This document shows, one piece after another, positions 14,989-23,900 of a DNA stretch of 64,000 nucleotides. The translations under genes and the position numbers were made by a program. How positions within the stretch are numbered: position 1 is the first letter of the stretch; each line of letters opens with the position of its first letter. This stretch comes from a virus. The DNA is taken from positions 1-64,000 of IMG/VR virus record IMGVR_UViG_3300030329_006193; one strand, given 5' to 3'. The notes beneath the pieces were generated by a model that was not told the origin of the DNA, searched no databases, and worked only from the letters and a program-made list of their open reading frames with translations.

Positions 14989-17900
14989 TAGGATTCATCT
15001 CCTCTCGTTCTCCTCGGATCGCGGCGGAGACGACGGAGGAAGTCTTCGGGCCGCGGGAGGTCGGGGCCGCGTCTCCTTGGCACCTCCTCCACTCTCGGAG
15101 TTTGCGCGCGCATTTGGCGATTAGGTTCCGGTGGCGCTTGGCGGTTACTAGCGTTCGGAATTGAGGCAATCTCCATTCTTCCGGCCGTAGGCGGCCGGCC
15201 GTCGAGGTCTCCGGCATCGTTGTCCGAGATTTCGTATTGCATGTCCTTCGATGTCCATTGAGCTGTCGCCTCGATGTTGGCCAACTCGACCAAAGAGAAG
15301 TAGTCGTAAGGCCAATTGTAAGTGTAGTCCGGAATTGTCTCCGGGAACGCGTCGGTATTGTCAGTAACTAAGGAGCGCCGATACTTTTCATAATCCTTCT
15401 TGGCTCGCTTCTTCACCTTGAAAACCATCCACTCGATTTTATCCGTAGTAGAGGCCATCAGATTCAAAAGTTCGCGGTCCTCGACAATAACTTCCTGTTC
15501 TGTCATGCGCGACTCAATATCCGGCGGCAAGTTCTGCCACATATCGGCGATATCTTGTTGAGTGATATCCACCGAGAACTCAAAGACATATGTCAAAACA
15601 GGATTGACTGTATTATGACGCAAGAAATCAAACTTGGGCGGGAAGATATATTTATCCATAGCGGCCGTTAAGTTTCGGAACATCGCTGTATTGCGCATTC
15701 TCTTGTTGACTTTAAAGAATTTACGTTTATTTTTACTAACCTTATAAGGAATAGCAATAACTGCTTCTTCGAGTTTCGCCTCTTTTTTCAAAGAACCGAC
15801 GCGGCGGGGAGAGCTGGTGCCAAACCCAACAATGTCTGCCAACGAGAAGGAGCCAACAGTAGACGTAGTAGACGGAGGAGGTCCATCTCGCAGCTGAGCA
15901 AACACTCCCGTAGATCCCGTGGGGATGACTCCGTACTGTTGCCACATCCCCTTGTGAATAAGCTCATTAGGTGCCGTTGTTCTGGTCCTCCCGGCAATAG
16001 GTCCCGAGGGCACATAAGGCACGGAAGAACTTACACTCACCGAGTAAGTAGCGTTGGCAAAATTAAGAATCGGGGTCTCAAACTTAGACTGAATAAGCCA
16101 CCTTTTCTTTTGTGCGGTGGTTTGATCAGGCACCTCCGATAAAATCTGAGTTAAGTTAAACTGACTATCTATTTGCTGGCGGGGGTCCGTTCCTTCAGCC
16201 CAGGTTTGGGAAAAGGGTGTATATTCATCGCGTTCGTAGGTTATGATAGTTTGGGCTAAAATTTCATCTAAGGTTGGAACCCCAGTATACCTCGCTGTAA
16301 AGCTAAAGGTGGCGGCTCCTACTCCCGCATAATAAGCGGGGGTAAGATGGGCAAACGCCCCCTTATAATTAACATCCTCGGTTGAAGCTATGGGGAATCC
16401 AAAAGCCGAGATCCGGTTGAACATCTCAAATTTGGTGCGATCTGGTTTAAGTTCGGTGGCGCTCGATCCACTCCGCATAGTTCGATAGAGGTCCAGTTTC
16501 ATTGTGTAAGTCGACCCACTCACCACCGGCATAAACTCTTCTTCTCGGGCGGACTGGAAGGATGTCAGAGAGTCCATGAAAAAGTTGGTGGTTTCGCATA
16601 AGAAATTATCGGCGGCTAATTCATACAACCTAGTGGCACTTGCAAGGCCTTGGCCGAACTGAACAACGGCCGGCCTACAATAGGCACAACCGCCGAGGAC
16701 GCTACCACCAGCATAAATCTTCTGATATGAAGCATAGGTGGTAGCGGTGTCGTACAGCACCTTACGATCGTTGGACTCGCCGGACTTGCCGGTTCTAACT
16801 GTCAAATTAAGAATATAATCATCATTATAATATTGAGCCGGCTTATAAATAGCCTCAAAAGGCAATTGCTTTATCACATAACCGCGGCGTGGCTCAGAGC
16901 CAGTAAGGGTAAGCATATTCTGAAACGCCAACCCGGAGGGGGCGGCCGGGTCGGGAGTGGGGCCTGACCGGCCTCCGGTGCCGAAAGCCGAAGGGACGTC
17001 AACGTTAGCCATATATCGCGGGGAGGCTGGGCTAACGGAGCCTGTGTTTATCAAAATAGGATAGCTGACCGCAATGCCGGATTTCACTGTATTGAACAAG
17101 ATTCCCGGAGCGAACAAGGGCTCGAACGCAATACGACACATTCCCACGCGAGGCGCCGTAGATGGAGGGAAGTGCTGAGGATATAGAAGAAAAGGCTCCA
17201 CCGAAGCAGAGAACTTATTGGCCAAATACAGACCCCGTTCGGCCGGATAGAAACCCTTGTAGGGTAAAAATTTCAAAAGTGCGGAAGCCTTCAGTTTTAT
17301 GCGGTCGCGAGAAATTTTCAAGTCCCCCGAGCGTTCATCATTAAGATCCCCATCGATAGCCCCGAAATATTTCATGAAATCACTATTGCTATAGGTACGG
17401 AAAAACTTAGGATGTGAACTATTAGCAAGCACAGTACCCGAAATCTCATATAAGCCCGGGACATCGGCCAAGAAATCACTCTCTTTCTTTCCAATAAACG
17501 TCTCTAGGTGTTCGGAAATTCTAAACTCTGGAATGATACTACTGTTCTGCGCGGCCAGTCGAATCTGTTCGGACCAGCTAGAATAGTTTTCATAGGGATG
17601 CTTGCCGGCGGCGGCAGGGGCATCCCATTTTGAATCTCCCCCGAAAATGGGATAAAATTGAGTATTATCGTTATAACCCTGCCAAATTCGATATACATAG
17701 GCCGGTCCACCAGCAATATCAAAGCCCGCGGGGGTGGATCCTGCATATCCAAAACGAGTAAATGCCGTTTGTAATTCGCCGGATCCATCCCACCATATTT
17801 GAGAGGCCGTAGTCTCAAAATTAAGATGACCATCAAGGGGCCATACACTAGCCGTGGTATAGGTTCCCGGGTTTTTATACATCATCGACGCAACCTGGAG

Positions 17901-20900
17901 GCCCTTCCTATATCCCATATTCCTATAGCCACCGGTTAAAAACTCACTTCTCTTCTGGCGATTGTCATTCCAAATATTGTCGATATTATACTTTGCGCGT
18001 CCACGAATCTGTTCACTATACATGTTCCGGGCAGCGGGATACATGCTTTCAGTATAGGTCACCACCGTGCTGAGGTCACTGTCCACCAAGTAGTTGCGTA
18101 CTGTGTCGAAGGCCATCGGCTTGTCCAGGTCAATCTGGAGACCTAGGCGGTTATTTAACGCATCATTGTTAAAGTACTCAAGATCATTACCGTAAGTCGT
18201 CCGCAATGTAACATTATTGTCCGGATTGGAATCCGTGGTGTTGTCTTCAAAATAAAACTGCACGGCCCCATACTTGCTATTAACGGGTGGCTCGTAATAA
18301 TCCACAAAACTATTGGCCTGAAGCGCTGGTACACTTCCCACTTGCACATTGTTGATAATATTCGGAACGGGAGAAGGGGGCACGATCTGACCGATCAAGT
18401 TCTTGGACCGTAGCTTTCGAGCCACGGGTGATTCGCCGGCTCGGATTTGCTTCCACGTAGGCCAACCATAGGGGCCCTGCCGATGTAGTATCATAGAGTT
18501 AAAGGAGTAGTTCATCGATGCAGGGGGCACCGAAGAGGTGGCCCTAATGACTCCTGTTCCGTTGGTCTCCAAATGACCGTCGAACTGGCCGCCCTTGTAA
18601 AGCGTATGGTTGACCGCCGCATTATGAATATTGCCGCCGCTACCCAGACTATCGCCCGGGGCATCACCCATCCGATACCATGCCACCAACTTGTCACTTG
18701 GGAAAGTAGAATCATTAGATTTGAGACGATAGGGCTCTGCCGGTGCTCCATAGTTATACAAAGCATGTACATTGCGAGCTGTCAATTCGGTATCGTAGAT
18801 CTGAAACTCATTCATATTTCCAACCCAGTTTCGATCGCCAAGGCCGCGTTCGCCAATATAAGAATCTCCACTAATAGAAGCTGGATTATCCAGCTCCTGT
18901 GTTACCGAGCTAGTGCCGATACCATTTATATAAAGCCTCATGAAGTTTCGTGTACTACTGCCGTCAGGATCTCCTCCCTTAAACGTCACCACCACATGAT
19001 ACCATTTACCGTAGGAAAGCGGGGGGCCCGTGATTTGGCCGTCTGTGGTCAGACCGTTGATTACAAACGTATGCTTAAAGCGATTACCCCCATAATCAGT
19101 TTGCAGCAAGGCCCGATCACCGCTTCCCATATCAAACACGCGAGGGGAATAGGTTCCCGGTGAGCCCGTAGGGGCCATTATCCAGGTCGCCACACTGAAA
19201 GCCTTAGCGCTGGCGCCGCTACCGCCCACTATAGGATTCCACTCAGCGGTGGGCCCTATATCCACCCGAGCATAGTTCGAGGTGTCGCTTCCCAGGGTAC
19301 CACTCATATACAGGGACTCTGAGTCAAAGGCACCTAGCGAGCGCTCAAGGGTGTGTGTCGCTAAGTTGACCGGAGATGCAACGGCCGGCCCAATAAGATT
19401 GGCGCCTACGAATGCAGGCTTTACAGGCCCCGTGCGGGGGTTCAAGGGGAACGGCGCTAACCCAGAGGGATAACCCTTAGTTCCGACGGTATAGTCCGCC
19501 TCTATGGCTAACGGCCACGTTGAGGCAGTCACACTAGCCGGAGCATTCAGTCCCAGAATTCTTCGATTCTGTGCCGGGAGGAGCCCTCGCTGCAGCGACG
19601 CTGTCACCCACGCATACTGTTGTTCTGAACGCGGGATCTGATGCTGCACAAAGAGGTTGTCATAAACTGATGCTGTGTAGTACTGTCCCTTAGTAGCTGA
19701 ACTGAACATGAAGCGCTTGCGGTTGCTGTTTGTCTTGTGCCAAGAAGGCAGCGCTGGGTAAGATGAAGACGGTTGGACTCCTGGGCCGAAAGCAGCGTCT
19801 GCGCCGAACTTACCACAGCGAAGTGAGGCGCGTTGGTCGAGGCCTCGGTTCTTTCCGATCTGATCCACAACTGTGATTGTTTGTGCAGCGATTGGGTCGG
19901 CCGGGACGTTACCCGAGAGGCCATGATCAATAATAGCTAAGTTATGATAAGGCGCAGCGTTATAGACCGACATCTCGGTGTGAGCCGGGTCCATATAACC
20001 CAAAGACATGACTTCATAACCAGAGCCGGCATAACGGTTAACGATCACTGTCTCTTGAGAGTCCGAGCCGGTTCGCTGGGGAACTAAAAAGTTAAGGTTG
20101 CCTCCACAGTTGGCGGTTTGGCCAGTTGTGGTTTTACTCCATGTACCGCCCCCATAAGCGGCAAGCTCTGAAGCCGAGAAGGCGTTACGTGTATAGTTCG
20201 TCTCGGCGGATGCCGAGATCGCCAGGGTGTCCCACCCTCCCTGGAAGTCTTGAGAAGCAGGGCCCTTGTCATACACACGACCCACATCTGGGTTAGGTCC
20301 AAATTTCCACCAGTTCTTTATGTTCAAAGAATAATTAAAGCCCGCATGAGGAGTAGAGGAGGTAAGGTCTGTCCACCCTCGATTTTTTCCTCCTGACGGG
20401 GTTCCACTCGAAGCGCCAAGCGTACATGGGGCGGTGGCTGGATCTTGATAAGACGAAGTCGTCTTGGCTGTCATGAAGTTGTTAACCCACGCGGAACTGG
20501 TCGCATGAGCGGCACCAACCGGCGCGTGGGGAGACGGAGTATAGACGTCGCGCCAAACAGCAATCTGTCCTATGCCTACGCCGGCGGCTCCGTGAGGGGC
20601 TCCGAAGAGGTTTGTGGCGATCACTCCTCCATAAATGGGAGCGAATGCCGTCATTGCAGCCTTCTCACCGCCGATAGCCTGATTGGAGCCTGTGCGGGCC
20701 GTTCCGTGGTTACTGCCGCTCAGGAAAGCTGAACTAGTGGCCGCGGAGATACCGTTCACATAGATGGTGGAGCCCTTCCGGCCGGTTCCTGATCTATAGA
20801 CCAAGTAGCGCTGATGGGTTCCATGTCCATTCAAATTCCCGGTCGATGCCGACATGAACGCCGGGCCCTGTTCGCGAGTCATGTCCGCGAGTTCAAAATT

Positions 20901-23900
20901 GGAGCAAGACAGGGCCAATTCATTCTTCGCAAGAGCGCGGCAGCGGGCTTTATTATAAAGCAGGCCGGCGGCCCAGGGTGGTGCCGACTGCAGATCGTTA
21001 GTAGTGGTGTTGGTTCCGTCCGTCCCGAAAGTCATAGGCCAGAAGGAGATGAGATTACCGGCGGATGGGGCGCCGATGAACGTGGCAGTGGAGGTGGGCA
21101 CCAATGCATTGAGATCGGAACGGAGGGGGCCCTCGTAAGCGCCTCCGCGCCAGCCCGATACGCCGCGAATCTCCGCATGGGTCAATACCCGGTCCCAAAT
21201 AGCAAAATCACATAGAGCACCAGTAAGATACGTACCGCCTGCAGGCGCCTGACCTATTCTACATGGTCCGTCAATTGTATAGGCGTTCTTCCCGCCTCCT
21301 GCGCCGCCGGCGGCGAACTTGCTCACAAATACCCCATTGCGATACATCTTAACCTGAGAACCGGCGCCGCCCGAAACCGCATAAGTTACGGTATAGTGGT
21401 GCCACCCCGTGCCCGTGCGAGCTTCGGGCTGGGAGCCAGCGGGGGGGCTACCGGTCATGTTAGAGCTGTAATAGGTGATATATCGGCTATCATCAACGTA
21501 CCCAATTCCATGCACGAGATTTCCTGAGGAATCCTCAAGACTAATAATCTGGGTGCCGCCTGTCGCGTTCTGGATGTCTTGAGGTGGTCGGTACCAAAAA
21601 CTGATACTCCAGTCTTGTGGGCTAGCGCCGAACTCGCTGCTCATCTTTGTTTGCCACGTAGCGGCGGTAGTGGCGCCATTAATCATGTTAAGATAAGAGT
21701 TATTACTGCTGTTAAAGGATAAACTCTCTCGGTTCGCTTTGGAGTAACTCCCTAAGAAGTCTTCCCTCTTCCAGTTAAGCTGGTCGGCGCTGAACACCAC
21801 ATGGTACCAGCCTGGGCTCGTGAAAATATCGTCTTCCGATATCCAATAGTAGGCATTAATCGTAGTCCCTCGCATGAAAGAAATGCCCAGGCGAGGACCC
21901 TTGGAGCCATCCGACGGGGAGGCGTTGGAGCCGGACTTCAGGAAGACACGCCGAGTGATATCCTGATTGTAACACCCACCCCACGCAAAGAGTGTGCGCT
22001 CCTCGCCATTATATTGTGCGGGGAAGCCTAGGCCTCCGTAGCCAGTAGCTTGCCAAGGAGGGCCGGCTTGCTGCACAGTGTTCTTGGACGCAGAGAACCA
22101 CACAGAGATGGTCTGCTGAGGATGACTCCCCAGGTCGTCGTCGGCGCTATTGGAGCCGGAGGTGATGTAGGCCACACCATCGACGCCCGGTTTGCCCTTG
22201 AGGAAAGTATAGTCAGTCTGCACTCGGGTGGTGGTGTCGGTAGAGGTTTCAACCACCAGCGGGAAGCGACCACGAGTAGCGAGAGTTTCTGGATAGGGAG
22301 CAAAGTTAAACGACTGATCCTTGAAGAAGGGATCATTCTTCATGCGCGAGTTCGAATTTACAACCTGATAGTTCTTTTCATAGTTACCGAGAATAGTGGA
22401 GCCAGTTTTCATCTGGATATTCTTGATGTTGACAGGGCGCTTGGCGGTGACATCGCGGAAACGATAGGCAGTGGGGAGCGCTGTATCGATTACGCCATGA
22501 GGAGCGTTCGGCGGCAAGACAACCAGCGACTTCTTATTAACTCCCTCAACATTTTCGCTGCCGCGATTGTCAAAATCAATCCGGAACCCTTCTCCCCGGG
22601 TAGTATTAGAATCAGTGCCCTTTTGATTAATCCGTGTGTGGCGATAAAAACGACCACCTACGTACTCTTGCGTAAAAGGACCCTGCATAGGAATATCGGT
22701 GCCCACCACAAAATCATTATGTAGGTTAGTAATCATAACACCCGACACATAGTTAGCGACCACTTGAGCGTTGTATCCATCAGTTACAGAGGAACTATAA
22801 AGACTAAAAGGCGCATGGCGCGGGCCGGATACAGCATCCTGATTTGCGTCATCACTGCCAGACAGCGCAAACCCTAAGCGCTGTTTAAAGGTGGGGTAGA
22901 ATTCTTCGCTAGTCTCGATAAGCGTCTCGACAGTACTGCCGGAGGAAACCAAGATTTTCTGAGCCTGATTGGTGCTCCCTGCCACTTTGCCACCCCAGGC
23001 GCGAGCAGCTTCGAAAACATAATTAACCACCGCATTATGATGCTTGGCTACCCCGCCAACAGCGGTAGTGCCCTCTACGCCGAACTTAACCGGGGATTTG
23101 GATCTGCGCTCAAAGGTGCTTTCTACGGCATCAAAAATAGCTTGGCGCGAGGATTCAGTTCTTTTAGCCAGATAACGCTCCCAATAAAGCTGAGTATTGT
23201 TGTCGCTGGTGGTTCGGGGATACGCCACGGGCGCTCGGAACTTGGCCCATGGGCGCCCATCAGGAGGATTAGAAGATCCAATTTGTCTCTTTGTGAAAGC
23301 GGTATTGGTAAAGAAAGCGGAGCCCTGAGGAAACTCTTCCGGGGAGCCCTGGGCTGTCTCGGCAATCGTCATCTCTCCTGCAATGGAGCCAGAGATGTCG
23401 GACTGCCCAACATTGTCGAGGAAGGGGAACTTACGCTGGTACTTCGGTCGCTCTAAGATGTGGCTTTCAATAACAGTACGCACCTCTTCAGCCACGTCGG
23501 CTGAGGCTGGTACCAACTGTTGGAGCATCGCCGACAAAGATGTATCAAACCATTTATAAAATTCATAGAACTTATCAAAATCTAATTCTTCAACCTCATC
23601 CTTCTCAAAGAACTTCTGTCGCATGAACGCCAAGTCTTTATACTCGGGGCGCCACTTGTTCACCGGGTTGCCAATTAAGTTGTTAAAGTCGCGTAAATTG
23701 GCAAAATAATTAATCATCTCTTCGGAGATTACCTGATACATACTCTTCTCGAAAGCAAAGAAGTAATTAACCGGGCGAGCTGTCGCACCGAAGATTTCTT
23801 GATCCATAGCTCCGAGCACTTGCACCATATCCGCCGAATAGATATTCTCCGGCAGATTCAGCTTAGAAGAAATAACGAAATCTTTATCGATAGCGCTGGT

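Noticed and set aside
18573-19163. 196-codon plus-strand open frame
   Set aside because: Antisense to the same giant gene, no ribosome binding site and no recognisable domain.
22050-22724. 224-codon plus-strand open frame
   Set aside because: It lies antisense inside the 3951-residue gene; its composition is that of a shadow frame and no family motif is visible.
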